In this document: positions 43,575 to 53,295 of the stretch, piece after piece
Position numbering within the stretch: position 1 is the stretch's first letter
How the letters are laid out: each line of letters begins with the position of its first letter
Assembly: GCA_029263455.1 (NCBI GenBank)
Contig: JAJCXM010000012.1
Location: 1 to 64,000 of the forward strand
Origin: Holophagae bacterium
GTDB lineage: Bacteria > Acidobacteriota > Holophagae > Acanthopleuribacterales > Acanthopleuribacteraceae
Reading direction: 5' to 3'
Length of the DNA stretch: 64,000 nucleotides
Notes under the pieces: generated by a model
Told to the model about the DNA's origin: nothing
What the model saw: only the letters and a program-made list of their open reading frames with translations
Database searches by the model: none
Made by a program: the position numbers and the translations under genes

Positions 43575-44954
43575 ATGAAGGCTTCTGATATAAGTGCGTT
43601 TCAAACGCTTAAGTTATCGCTTGGACCCAGTTCGTCGCATACGCACGGACCTATCCTAATCGGAAACCGATTTCGCGATAGCATCATCAACTTGCAACCA
43701 AGTCCTGATTTCGATCGCTTAGAAGTGATTATTTATTGGTCATTAGCTCGAACTGGCAAGGGCCACATGACGGATAACGCTATTTTGGCGGGACTTTCAG
43801 GGTTAAATCCTGTCGACGATGACCTCGATGAAATCAATCACACGCTTGAACGAGTCAAGCAAAGCAAGGCATTGCCATTAGGCATCAAAACGATCGAATT
43901 CCACTTTGACCGTGACCTTATTTGGGCACCTGACGAACGTCTCCCGGGCCACGAGAACGGGCTTACGATCCGCCTCATGAAGGGCGAATCTAACGTCTTC
44001 CAGAAAACTTACTACTCCATCGGTGGCGGGATGATCCAAACCGAAGGCGAAGACAATGATAGCCATCCGCCAGCTGTACCTCACCCGTATGAATTCGCGA
44101 CTGAGTGGGTCAAAATAGCGAGAAAAGAAGGGGTTCCACTATCATCGATCGTCAAACGCAATACCTGTGTCTTGGAGGGCATTGACCGACAAACATGCGA
44201 TGCACGGATGGGCCGTGTATGGCAGGTGATGAAAACCTGCATTGATCGTGGTTTGAATCCCAAAGATGCGCAGTTACCCGGTGTGCTGCGCGTTAAGCGC
44301 AGAGCGCCTCGTCTCTACTCTGCAGCCACGCAACCCGCTGCGACCGATATTTTTGGGCGTGATGATCTCGGCCGAACAGCAACGGCTTTTGCTTATGCTG
44401 TGTCTGAGGAGAACGCGGCTTCCGGTCGCGTGGTAACCGCTCCCACCAACGGTGGTTCTGGCGTTGTTCCAGGCGTATTGCGAGCTTGCCAACTACATCG
44501 AGACTTTTCTGATTCGGCGATTATTAATGCGTTGTTTACCGCCGCAGGAATGGGTGGGTTGATTCAAGCTAATGCATCGATCTCGGGCTCCGAAGTAGGT
44601 TGCCAAGGAGAAGTTGGCGCAGCCTGTTCTATGGCAGCAGCCGCCGTTGCGCAACTATATGGCGGCGACATTTACATGGTTGAGTACGCTGCAGAGATTG
44701 CAATGGAACATTCCTTGGGATTGGAATGCACGCCAATGCAAGGCTATGTGCAGATTCCCTGCATCGAACGTAACGGTATATTTGCACAGAAAGCACTGGC
44801 CTCCGCACAGCACGCCATGACCTTACAGCAACACCGCATCAGTCTTGACCTCGTCATCGGCAAAATGTATGAGAATGGCAAGAACATGAATTCGGATTTC
44901 AAAGAGACCTCACGAGCTGGGTTCGGACCCATTGAACCAGATCTCGATTTTTAG
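43575..44954 (+). CDS. sdaA: L-serine ammonia-lyase, single-chain iron-sulfur type
   Basis: 459 aa from the ATG at 43575 (GTG at 43572 is alternative), with GGAGG upstream. The fused alpha/beta form begins with LGPSSSHTHGP and holds the iron-sulfur cysteines around GSEVGCQGEVGAACSMAAA. Conserved patches TAPTNGGSGVVPG and NMNSDFKETSRAG match the family. It deaminates L-serine to pyruvate and ammonia. It stands alone and faces the MFS gene, 14 bp apart. Confidence 0.93.
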   Translation: MKASDISAFQTLKLSLGPSSSHTHGPILIGNRFRDSIINLQPSPDFDRLEVIIYWSLARTGKGHMTDNAILAGLSGLNPVDDDLDEINHTLERVKQSKALPLGIKTIEFHFDRDLIWAPDERLPGHENGLTIRLMKGESNVFQKTYYSIGGGMIQTEGEDNDSHPPAVPHPYEFATEWVKIARKEGVPLSSIVKRNTCVLEGIDRQTCDARMGRVWQVMKTCIDRGLNPKDAQLPGVLRVKRRAPRLYSAATQPAATDIFGRDDLGRTATAFAYAVSEENAASGRVVTAPTNGGSGVVPGVLRACQLHRDFSDSAIINALFTAAGMGGLIQANASISGSEVGCQGEVGAACSMAAAAVAQLYGGDIYMVEYAAEIAMEHSLGLECTPMQGYVQIPCIERNGIFAQKALASAQHAMTLQQHRISLDLVIGKMYENGKNMNSDFKETSRAGFGPIEPDLDF

Positions 44955-44968
44955 ATAGCTTTAGGCAC

Positions 44969-46150
44969 TTAGAGATTCAGTTGCGCTTTGGGCCGTCTCC
45001 GAAACAACGCATGCAAGGCGAAAGGCAATGCCACAAAGGCCAAATTGAGCCACAACAACAGTTGCAACAACCCTAGGACCCCAAGACCGTCTACGAGCCC
45101 GCCAAACGTCAAGCCAGCTATCACGGCCGCGACGTCGATTCCCCAGAAGACGACAGCGAAGGCGCGAGCCCGGTTAGATAAACTGGTGTGGTGGGATACC
45201 CAAGAGAGGCTGAAGATATAGAGCGCCTCAAATCCTAAACCATAACCAACTCCGGTTAATACAACCATCCAGTCCAGCCACGGATGCGAAGGCGGCCACA
45301 AGGAAACCATGAAACTCGTGAACCCCATCAGAAACAATGTTCCAGCAAATGCAATCGCTCCTTCATATTTTTCAAGCAACTTGACAAAGCCCAAGCGGAA
45401 TCCCAGTCCCCCCAATATATAACCCGCAAAAAATAGTGTTTCGACGGGAAAGTTAACCGTCTTTACGGTAATGGGGATGAAGGTTCCATAATAGATATGA
45501 AAAGCGAACCCAATGAATAACGCAGCAGACAACGGCAAGAAATGCCATGGCAAACTCTTCTGGGTCGCCTCCTCCGGCTCCGCGATAGAGACGGCACTCA
45601 CATTGGGCAATAGACGGCTGGTGAGCACGGCTATGAACATCAACACCAAGAAACAGGATAACGCTGCGCGGAACCCGTAGGCTTCCACAATTAGCCCACT
45701 AATCACGGGTCCAAATGCAAATCCAAGAAAGTCTGCCATTCCGATTAAGGCGAAACCGCGCATGCGACGGCCAGCAGGCAATATTTGAGACACCATCATC
45801 ATGACGCTGATCGCATAACATCCAAGCGCGAAACCTTGCAGGCCACGACCCAAATACCACCAATACGGATGGTTACCAAACAATGCAAAAAGCGCCAGCA
45901 TACACAAGACGGTCGCTACAAAGACAAACGTTTTTGCTTCCAACTTGAGTCGACCAGCCACCCAACGCCCGAACATGGCGGCAACGGTGAAGACCAAGAC
46001 CATGTGCGCAATGACATGATATGCGACGGCTTCATCCAGTTCGGCTTTGGCCATTCGACTCAAAAGTGGGTACAAACCTGTGCTCGAACTCCAGACCAAA
46101 AAATCCGTCATCATAATGGCGGCATAGGCCTTGGATTTTGTCGAAATCAT
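44969..46150 (-). CDS. MFS transporter
   Basis: 393 aa from the ATG at 46150. Twelve hydrophobic helices with an internal loop (SIAEPEEATQKSL) near the middle. It has GRWVAGRLKLEAKTFVF (motif A position) and GRGLQGFALGCYAISVMMMV, as in DHA1-like exporters. The substrate is unknown. Its start region faces the TgpA-like gene, and the two starts are only 42 bp apart on opposite strands, so the promoters may overlap. Confidence 0.8.
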   Translation of the reverse strand: MISTKSKAYAAIMMTDFLVWSSSTGLYPLLSRMAKAELDEAVAYHVIAHMVLVFTVAAMFGRWVAGRLKLEAKTFVFVATVLCMLALFALFGNHPYWWYLGRGLQGFALGCYAISVMMMVSQILPAGRRMRGFALIGMADFLGFAFGPVISGLIVEAYGFRAALSCFLVLMFIAVLTSRLLPNVSAVSIAEPEEATQKSLPWHFLPLSAALFIGFAFHIYYGTFIPITVKTVNFPVETLFFAGYILGGLGFRLGFVKLLEKYEGAIAFAGTLFLMGFTSFMVSLWPPSHPWLDWMVVLTGVGYGLGFEALYIFSLSWVSHHTSLSNRARAFAVVFWGIDVAAVIAGLTFGGLVDGLGVLGLLQLLLWLNLAFVALPFALHALFRRRPKAQLNL

Positions 46151-46191
46151 CACGTTCCCCACTGAAACCCAACATGATAGGCTTAACGACT

Positions 46192-48189
46192 ATGCAAAGG
46201 CAAATTGACACCGAACTCGACATCAATGAGGGTCTCCCTATCGAGTCGATGCGTTTGCTGGCTTTTTTGGCCTGGTCTTCTTTTTTTACCCCTCTATTTG
46301 TAGGCCAACACTCAAATACATTGTTCATTATTCAGACCCTGTTGGCCGTTCCCCTGTTTCTACCTCTGGACGCCACTCGACTACGTGGCCATGTGTTCTG
46401 GAAATTCGTATCCATATTCGCTTTGTTAATGTTTGTACTCATCTGGCGCTATACCTACCGCCGTGAACTGGCTGTTTTTCTGCTGATCCTGTTTTGCCTT
46501 GCCTTTGAATATTATGGCGAGAAACGGGACCAGGCACCGATCCGCTTGATCGGGATGTTATCGTTTCTGGTCGTCCTCTCCCAGTTCCGCTATGAGAATG
46601 GTCTTCGTTTGGCGCTCGGAAGCACGGTTTATGTAGTCGCTCTTGTTTACGTACTCATCAGCTTGCACTTAGGTCGCCTGGACAAGATCAGTTTTTTTGT
46701 GGCATTTCGGCAAAGGTTCCCCAGCACGATTGTCCATACCACGGGCGTCATCGTCATTTCTTTGCTGATCTTTTGGTGCTTGCCACGTTTGTCACATCAT
46801 TCCTTCGGCATGAACCCCAGCATTCGTGGTGATTCTATTCGCGCTTTTTCGAATCGTGTCATGCTAAACGACATAGGCACTTTGCGACTTTCCAAGAAAC
46901 ATGTTCTGAACGTAACGCCCCTTAACGATGAGGTCCATTCGCCTTACCTCAAAGGCAAAATTCTGGATCTTTACAATATCGATGGTTTAGGAAACGCGAG
47001 TTGGCGCCTGTCTTCTGATGAACGCAATATGAAATTTAGTCGCGATGGTATCTACGATTTCGCTTTAGAGTTACCGGATACGCAAACATACGCCTACCGC
47101 ATCGACGTAAAACCTCTGATCGGGAATACGCTCTTCTATTTCAACGAACTCGTTTCCATTGAGACAAAACTAAAGAACATGCACATGGCGCAGGATATGG
47201 GTGGCATTCATTTTCCTCAAATGTTGCCCAGTTCCATGACCTACATCGTCAAAGCCAACAAGTATCCTGTCGAGAAATCAACATCCAACCACGAGACCTA
47301 CTTGCAGACAATCCGTGATCACACCTATTTGGACGACATCCTCAACGAACTCATCATCGACCAAAACATGCCAGTCCAAGAGCGCATTGATCGCCTACTA
47401 GCCTATTTTCAGAATCGTTTCGTCTATTCACTGGAGATCAATAATCTAGGTGAATCTGATCCAATTCGCTATTTCTTGCTGGACAGTCAACAAGGACACT
47501 GTGAACTCTTCGCCAGCTCTATGGCCTTATTGTTACGTCGCTCGGGCGTTCCTACCAGACTAGTGACAGGTTTCATGTTGGGCGAAAGAGCGCCAGGCGA
47601 TACCTTCTTCTATGTCACGGAATCTTCCGCCCATGCCTGGTTAGAAGCTTATTATGACCAAACCTGGCATACCGTTGATCCGACACCAGCTTCGGACGCA
47701 TTGTCGCCCTCATTTATCGAATACCGCATCGCCATACTTGAGCGCTATTGGAACGATTTCATCCTTAACTGGGACGCCATAGAGCAGAAGAACCTGATCT
47801 CTAGCATCCGTAATCAATTCAATGATTTGGCTCTGAACATATCCAGTCATAAAGCCTTGGTTATCTATCTAATCGGTACTCTGGTTGTGCTCTTCTTCGC
47901 GATCCGCTTTCTAATCGCTTTCAAGTATAAGACCTTTAACAGCAAGGTTTTAAGTGATTTCGAACGATTACATATCGGCGCTTGGCGACCGCGAAAGAGT
48001 TGGGAAACATGGGCTTTGTTTCTCGACAAATCACCTTATCCGGCTAGCGTCAAGCAGGCCATGCACGAGTTCCTGCAACAATACTGGGCAATCACTTATG
48101 GACATCATCCCAATAAGGGACTAAGTTCTAGGCTCCAAGAGATCAAGAAATTGCTCCGACAGAAGGCACAATCAGGGGAGAATCCATGA
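46192..48189 (+). CDS. TgpA-like membrane transglutaminase
   Basis: 665 aa if the ATG at 46192 is used (starts at 46138 and 46174 are possible and would overlap the divergent MFS start). Several N-terminal membrane helices (about residues 25-190) precede a periplasmic region and a transglutaminase domain with GHCELFASSMALLLRRSGVP, TRLVTGFMLGE, SSAHAWLEAYYD and TWHTVDPTP (Cys-His-Asp). One more membrane helix and a short cytoplasmic tail follow. This is the DUF3488/TgpA layout. TgpA is periplasmic-facing and essential in Pseudomonas. It overlaps galU by 4 nt (ATGA). Confidence 0.88.
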   Translation: MQRQIDTELDINEGLPIESMRLLAFLAWSSFFTPLFVGQHSNTLFIIQTLLAVPLFLPLDATRLRGHVFWKFVSIFALLMFVLIWRYTYRRELAVFLLILFCLAFEYYGEKRDQAPIRLIGMLSFLVVLSQFRYENGLRLALGSTVYVVALVYVLISLHLGRLDKISFFVAFRQRFPSTIVHTTGVIVISLLIFWCLPRLSHHSFGMNPSIRGDSIRAFSNRVMLNDIGTLRLSKKHVLNVTPLNDEVHSPYLKGKILDLYNIDGLGNASWRLSSDERNMKFSRDGIYDFALELPDTQTYAYRIDVKPLIGNTLFYFNELVSIETKLKNMHMAQDMGGIHFPQMLPSSMTYIVKANKYPVEKSTSNHETYLQTIRDHTYLDDILNELIIDQNMPVQERIDRLLAYFQNRFVYSLEINNLGESDPIRYFLLDSQQGHCELFASSMALLLRRSGVPTRLVTGFMLGERAPGDTFFYVTESSAHAWLEAYYDQTWHTVDPTPASDALSPSFIEYRIAILERYWNDFILNWDAIEQKNLISSIRNQFNDLALNISSHKALVIYLIGTLVVLFFAIRFLIAFKYKTFNSKVLSDFERLHIGAWRPRKSWETWALFLDKSPYPASVKQAMHEFLQQYWAITYGHHPNKGLSSRLQEIKKLLRQKAQSGENP

Positions 48190-49061
48190 AAGCGGTCATC
48201 GTAGCAGCCGGGTACGGGACACGTTTATTACCTTTTACCAAGACAGTACCTAAGGAGCTCGCACCCTTAGTCGATCGACCAGCAATCGCTTTCGTGGTTG
48301 ACGAGTTAATAACTGCTGGAGTCAAAGATCTACTGGTCATTGGGTCGCGACGAAAAAAGGCCCTCGAAGATTGGTTTGATCGAGAGATTGAATTGGAACA
48401 AGTGTTCCACGAGGAACAAAAGGCATCACTGCTTGAACTCATCAAACCAGCCGACCTAAATGTCCAATTTATTCGTCAGGCCGAAATGCGCGGAACCGGG
48501 CACGCTTTGTTGCTTGTTGAGAAGTTTGCGGCGGATGGTCCTTTGTTGGTCGCTTATCCAGATGACTTATTCATGGGCGAAGGCCTCAACCCATGTCAGC
48601 AACTTACCGCCGTGCACCAGCAAACAGGCGCATCCGTTCTTGCGGTCCAAGACCTCAGTGGCCAAGACGTATCCCGTTACGGCGTCATCGAACCCCTGGA
48701 TTTGGGTCCGCCTATTCGTGTCAAACAACTTGTTGAGAAGCCAGATATCGGAAAAGAACCCAGTCATTTGATCAGTTTGGGCCGTTACCTGCTGACCCCA
48801 GATATTTTCCCACTACTGCGAGACGGCTGGGCTCGTCACGGATCGGGCGAATTTTATCATATTGGCGCTCTAAATCAATTGGGGTCGCTCGGCAGACTTG
48901 CGGCGGTCAGCATCTGCCAACAGAGATTAGACGTGGGCGATCGTTTGGGCTATATGGAAGCATTTTGTCGCTACGCAATGCACAATCCACAACTTAGCCC
49001 TACTTTTGTCAACATCATTAGACAGCTGCTCGATGAGAGCGACAGGCAAAAAGTTGTTTAA
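48186..49061 (+). CDS. galU: UTP-glucose-1-phosphate uridylyltransferase
   Basis: 291 aa. It has the GalU signature VIVAAGYGTRLLPFTKTVPK, then DELITAGVKDLLVIGSRRK and QAEMRGTGHALLL and VEKP. It makes UDP-glucose for envelope polysaccharides. Because the GlmU-like protein in this window lost its uridylyl domain, one may ask whether this enzyme covers UDP-GlcNAc; the conserved GalU motifs argue for glucose-1-P first. Confidence 0.92.
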   Translation: MKAVIVAAGYGTRLLPFTKTVPKELAPLVDRPAIAFVVDELITAGVKDLLVIGSRRKKALEDWFDREIELEQVFHEEQKASLLELIKPADLNVQFIRQAEMRGTGHALLLVEKFAADGPLLVAYPDDLFMGEGLNPCQQLTAVHQQTGASVLAVQDLSGQDVSRYGVIEPLDLGPPIRVKQLVEKPDIGKEPSHLISLGRYLLTPDIFPLLRDGWARHGSGEFYHIGALNQLGSLGRLAAVSICQQRLDVGDRLGYMEAFCRYAMHNPQLSPTFVNIIRQLLDESDRQKVV

Positions 49062-49126
49062 CCTTAGTGCGCAAGGACAGCACTCAAAGGTAGAATAGAC
49101 TGTCTGAAATACGAGGTTTATGCAAC

Positions 49127-51412
49127 ATGGAGCCATCGCTACAGCGAGACCAACTCCTGGACTGGATAGAACAGGCTATTGCGACCTTTAGCGAATCCGA
49201 CTTGGTCGGTGTCTCCAAGCAATGGCAAGCCGTTTTTCGGATGTTACCCGACTATTTGGTTGAGAACCGACCTGTAGATGACCGCTTTAGGTGGCAAATA
49301 GAAACCACCAACGATGGTCTGCCTGACATCGTCGACCGACTACAACGAGTCCGACGCTTTCTTGTCAGTCACATCAAAGACTCACACGCGGCCATCATCC
49401 AAGTTATTCATTGGTTTGACAAGGCAGAATTGACCTTAGTTGAACGGGTTACCGGCAAAACGAGTGTTTCTCATAGTCTTTCTGAACCCTACGAAACCAT
49501 CTTTTTCCATGCGCGCGATGGCATGTACATTTCTACCGTTGAAGGTCAATTCGTGCACTGCAACGACGCGTTAGTGAAGATGCTTAAGTACCAATCGGCT
49601 AACGACCTGTTAGCTCTTGATATCGCCAGCCAGTTGTACGTCGATCAAAGTGAACGCAAAGTTATGATCGAACATCTTTTTGAAGATGGGTTTTTCGATC
49701 GTCATGAATTGCGTTTTCAATGCGCCGACGGTAGTGAAGGGGTCGCGCTTGAGTCCTGTTATCTTGTCGAGTCCCGCTCTGGGATGAGGTATGTGGTCGG
49801 CATGTTACTGGATGTAACCGATGATAAAGAAACAGAAATTCAGGCTAAAGCATATATTTCAAGTTTAGAATTCCAAGCGATGGAAGCCGGCATATACGCC
49901 AACCGTGAATCGAGGCGCAACGAAACCTTACAAGAAGTAGCCGACCACCCTGTAATTGTGGCCAAGGCCACAGACTTAAGCATTCATATCGCTAACCAAG
50001 CCTTTCTAAAGGTTTTTGGTCACCGAAAAAAGGACCTTGAAAGCCTTCAACTCAAGGACATTTTTAGTGAAAATGGTTGGATGGCATTATTTCCGAAACT
50101 GAGTGACCTACGCAGAAGGAACCGCTTTCATGTTCGTGAAATCGGCTGTGTCAGCAAAAACGGAAACGAGTTTATAGCGACACTTTCAATCATGATTCAC
50201 CACGAAAGTTCAGGTGCACAGATATTTATCCAAATAACAGATCTATCTGAAAATAAAATACTTCGGCAAGACTGTCAGGCGCTAAGACAACAACTGGATA
50301 GTGTTGTCGACAGCGCTTCGATTGGCATGATTGCTTTTTCCGGAGACGGTAAAGTCAGTTTTATAAACCGCTATCTACGACATGCATTAGGGTTCTCAAA
50401 GGAGAGAATGCGTAACCCTGACTTTCTCAACGAATTATTCACCATCCCAGAGCAGCGTCTTAAGTTCAACAAGTACGTTCACGCCATCCTTGCTGGTCGT
50501 CACTACAAAGAACTACCAATATCACTGCGGACACGTTCGAACGAGACCCTCGATTTCATGTTGAAGACGATGCCGATGGATTTTCGAGATGGCAGTCTTC
50601 CTGGCTTTCTCGCGTTCATGAAACCTGTCCATTCAGACAGTGAAATTCAGGAACATCACGAATACGCTCAGGCCTTACGTGTCCGAGACGAACAAGTTGA
50701 TGCAGTCCAGGATCAAATGACAGAGCTCGAACTGCAGTGGGGAAAATTGATCGCGCTCATGGATCACTTGATTGAAGACTTGAAGAGTCCCTTAGAAGTG
50801 ATAAGTGGCTTTTCAGCTTTGTTACGCAAAGACTTGGCATCCGCACTCTCTTCCAGTCAACTTGAAGACTTCACCATTATCCAGACAAACCTGGCCATCC
50901 TATCTCGGATCCTCGATCAGGCAAGAGAATTCGAAAAGCTACTCAACCATCAAACGACGAGTCGACTTATTGAAATATCACTAGAGAGTCTGGCCCTCTA
51001 CCTTGAAGAATCGTTTCAAAACATGGATTCCCGTTTGAGTATCGATACCTCACTTAGCCGACCAGAGCAGATAGTGACCACCGATCCTTTGCTATTGGAA
51101 TCCACCTTTCGTCAATTAATTGAAAATTCACTGCAGTTCACCAAAGGTCCGGTCCAGTTAAGTTTTAATGAAGAAGGCGAACACGTGACGCTTCAATTGG
51201 AAGACGAAGGGCCTGGCATGAACGCGGTTGATCTGGATCACGCTCAAGAAGCATTTTACGCCGATGGCAATCGGGAACGCGGTAATTCTGGGATGGGACT
51301 GGGGCTTGCACTTGCCAGCCATTACTGTGTGTTGATGGGTTCACATTTGAACCTGCACTCAAGTGTGAAAAAGGGGACGACTGCTCAGTTTGAATTCACG
51401 CAGTCGCGATAG
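49127..51412 (+). CDS. PAS-domain histidine kinase-like protein lacking the phospho-acceptor His
   Basis: 761 aa, cytoplasmic (no membrane helix). An N-terminal helical domain (residues 1-115) is followed by three PAS-like domains (about 120-235, 265-375, 390-500), then the dimerisation helix and an ATPase domain with N-box RQLIENSLQFT, G1 EDEGPGM and G2 GMGLGLALA. The H-box reads IEDLKSPLEVISGFSALL: the usual SHELRTPL pattern has Glu550 where the His should be. So it may not autophosphorylate, or uses another residue, or acts as a regulator by binding ATP. No response regulator is adjacent. Confidence 0.8.
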   Translation: MEPSLQRDQLLDWIEQAIATFSESDLVGVSKQWQAVFRMLPDYLVENRPVDDRFRWQIETTNDGLPDIVDRLQRVRRFLVSHIKDSHAAIIQVIHWFDKAELTLVERVTGKTSVSHSLSEPYETIFFHARDGMYISTVEGQFVHCNDALVKMLKYQSANDLLALDIASQLYVDQSERKVMIEHLFEDGFFDRHELRFQCADGSEGVALESCYLVESRSGMRYVVGMLLDVTDDKETEIQAKAYISSLEFQAMEAGIYANRESRRNETLQEVADHPVIVAKATDLSIHIANQAFLKVFGHRKKDLESLQLKDIFSENGWMALFPKLSDLRRRNRFHVREIGCVSKNGNEFIATLSIMIHHESSGAQIFIQITDLSENKILRQDCQALRQQLDSVVDSASIGMIAFSGDGKVSFINRYLRHALGFSKERMRNPDFLNELFTIPEQRLKFNKYVHAILAGRHYKELPISLRTRSNETLDFMLKTMPMDFRDGSLPGFLAFMKPVHSDSEIQEHHEYAQALRVRDEQVDAVQDQMTELELQWGKLIALMDHLIEDLKSPLEVISGFSALLRKDLASALSSSQLEDFTIIQTNLAILSRILDQAREFEKLLNHQTTSRLIEISLESLALYLEESFQNMDSRLSIDTSLSRPEQIVTTDPLLLESTFRQLIENSLQFTKGPVQLSFNEEGEHVTLQLEDEGPGMNAVDLDHAQEAFYADGNRERGNSGMGLGLALASHYCVLMGSHLNLHSSVKKGTTAQFEFTQSR

Positions 51413-51427
51413 ACGATATACTCAACT

Positions 51428-51907
51428 ATGAACGAACTCGACTTCATGAAGGAAGCGCTACGGCTAGCTTCACTTGCAGCAAATGAAGATGAAGTGCCCG
51501 TTGGTGCCGTCATCATCCGCGAGCACACCATCATGGGAATCGGTTCCAATCGCAACATCGGACTTCACGACCCCAGCGCTCATGCCGAAATAAATGCTAT
51601 TCGCGATGCCTGCACCTACGCAAACAACTATCGGATTCCCGGCGCCACCCTTTACGTAACGCTCGAGCCTTGTCCTATGTGTTTCTGTGCACTTATCCAA
51701 GCTCGCATTTCGCGATTGGTATTTGGCGCTGCCGACCCAAAAGGGGGCTATCGAAAATTCCTCACGCCGTCTGCCATTGCAGCCTTCAACCATCAAATTG
51801 AAGTGACATCCGGTATGATGGAGGAAGATTGCCGCGATCTGCTACAGCGCTTTTTCCGTGAAAAACGAGAGCGTGGTCGTCGTAAATGGATGAAGGAGTC
51901 ATCGTGA
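51428..51907 (+). CDS. tadA: tRNA adenosine(34) deaminase
   Basis: 159 aa. Zinc and catalytic motifs are HAEINAIRDA (His-Ala-Glu) and PCPMCFCALIQARISRLVFG (P-C-x-x-C), with DPKGG near residue 112. It deaminates A34 to inosine in tRNA-Arg(ACG). It sits downstream of the PAS protein (15 bp) and overlaps the next small membrane protein by 4 nt (GTGA). Confidence 0.93.
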   Translation: MNELDFMKEALRLASLAANEDEVPVGAVIIREHTIMGIGSNRNIGLHDPSAHAEINAIRDACTYANNYRIPGATLYVTLEPCPMCFCALIQARISRLVFGAADPKGGYRKFLTPSAIAAFNHQIEVTSGMMEEDCRDLLQRFFREKRERGRRKWMKESS

Positions 51908-52383
51908 AATCAATCAAGGGAATCATCCTGTTGGCCATTGTATTAGGCTGCATTTTTGTATTGGGCCAATATCATATCGTTCGTGACGGAGACGGACTTA
52001 GTTTGGTCAAGAAGGACAAATTCGGTTTCAGTCAAACATGGGTCGATACACGCGACTGGACAATCATGGATTACGCGCGCAACCCGTCCATCAGTAAAGA
52101 AAAGATGACCGACACCTGGTCGCGCTGGAAAGAATCCGCTGACGACCACTTACAATCACTAACTGATCTCTTCGATGAGGCGTTAAACCGCGACAGCCTC
52201 TCATCCAGTCAATCAAAAACGCAAGTCAACAAACTGAAGGATGACGCACAGAAGCAACTCAAGAGTTTGCGTAAAAAGCTAGAGGATAAAGAGATAGACT
52301 TCAAAATGTTCGAGCAGGAATATGAGAAAGTGCGCAGCTGGACGACAAAACGCATAGCCGATCTTGAAGCTACCAATAATTAG
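51904..52383 (+). CDS. Small anchored coiled-coil protein
   Basis: 159 aa from the GTG at 51904, which overlaps the tadA stop and is preceded by AAGGAG. The N-terminal helix (IKGIILLAIVLGCIFVLG) may be a membrane anchor; VLGC is a poor lipobox candidate. The rest is helical and charged, with a coiled-coil-like C-terminal half (LKDDAQKQLKSLRKKLEDKE). It is probably anchored with the coil outside. No family recognised. Its stop overlaps the convergent chorismatase gene. Confidence 0.6.
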   Translation: MKSIKGIILLAIVLGCIFVLGQYHIVRDGDGLSLVKKDKFGFSQTWVDTRDWTIMDYARNPSISKEKMTDTWSRWKESADDHLQSLTDLFDEALNRDSLSSSQSKTQVNKLKDDAQKQLKSLRKKLEDKEIDFKMFEQEYEKVRSWTTKRIADLEATNN

Positions 52384-53291
52384 TTAGGCGTAAAGACGGC
52401 GCCTTCAATTTCAATAAGTAGATCTGATCTGCATATATCCGCTAATAAGTAAGAGACGCTAGCTTGGTCACCAAACTGATCCTGACACAGAGCAATCAAA
52501 GACTGTGCTTGATCACGGTTACGGATATATACCTTGTAACGGTGTTCTCCACCCGTGGTAGGTGGAATGCCTTCCAGTCCCATTTCGCGAAAGACCAACT
52601 TTAAATTATCAAATGTGATTTCATGCTGTTTGCTCGGATCTTCCACCGATAAACTCTGATGGCCTTTAATAGCAGCGGTTCCAGATACATAGGCATGAAT
52701 AGCATCGCCCATTTCTACGCGGGTACCGCGAGCAAAACTGGGCGCTCGTGGCCCGTAGTTTTCCGGGTAATGGAACGCAGAAACCTGTTCAGGATTCTCA
52801 ACGTGTTTGAATGGGTGACGCCCGGCAACAAAATATAGGGCAAAAGTCGTGTCATTGACGCCAACAGCTGATGCTGCCGGAAGTACTGGGTGGAAGGCTT
52901 CGCCAAAACGCTGTTCATAGGCTAAGGATCGACCCGTTGAAAACGACTTATAATTTTCAAGACCGTCGGTCTCCTGGTTGATATAGGGAACAAAATTCCA
53001 GATTCTATGAATATTCCATTCTTTCGTATGTTCAAGCAGCTCATGGTAGGCGTTAAAGATGGTCTCCTGAAGTGGGAACCGAACCGGAACGACGCACACG
53101 CCAAACAATTGCTGGCTACCCTCGATTAACGAAAAGGCACCTTGGTCACGAATGACTGCTTCGTCGATGTGATAGCTTTCTTGGCTTTCGCCGGCCAATA
53201 AAGGGATATTTAACTTTAGAGTCAGTTGTTCATCGCAACTCTCAAACTGAGTTGCCTTTTCTCCAAAATGAATAACCAGTCGCTTGCTCAT
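52380..53291 (-). CDS. Chorismatase-like (FkbO/Hyg5 family) enzyme
   Basis: 303 aa. The pattern of this RidA-fold family is visible: IHRIWNFVPYIN, YKSFSTGRSLAYEQRF, PAASAVGV, VSAFHYPENYGPRAPSFARG, and YVSGTAAIKGHQS. Family members include chorismatases that make 3-hydroxybenzoate or dihydroxy-cyclohexadiene carboxylates from chorismate, and XanB2, which feeds aryl-polyene pigments. Which type it is cannot be read by eye. It lies 4 bp downstream of jag on the same strand, an unexpected neighbour for the origin cluster. Confidence 0.8.
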   Translation of the reverse strand: MSKRLVIHFGEKATQFESCDEQLTLKLNIPLLAGESQESYHIDEAVIRDQGAFSLIEGSQQLFGVCVVPVRFPLQETIFNAYHELLEHTKEWNIHRIWNFVPYINQETDGLENYKSFSTGRSLAYEQRFGEAFHPVLPAASAVGVNDTTFALYFVAGRHPFKHVENPEQVSAFHYPENYGPRAPSFARGTRVEMGDAIHAYVSGTAAIKGHQSLSVEDPSKQHEITFDNLKLVFREMGLEGIPPTTGGEHRYKVYIRNRDQAQSLIALCQDQFGDQASVSYLLADICRSDLLIEIEGAVFTPN

Positions 53292-53295
53292 GAGG

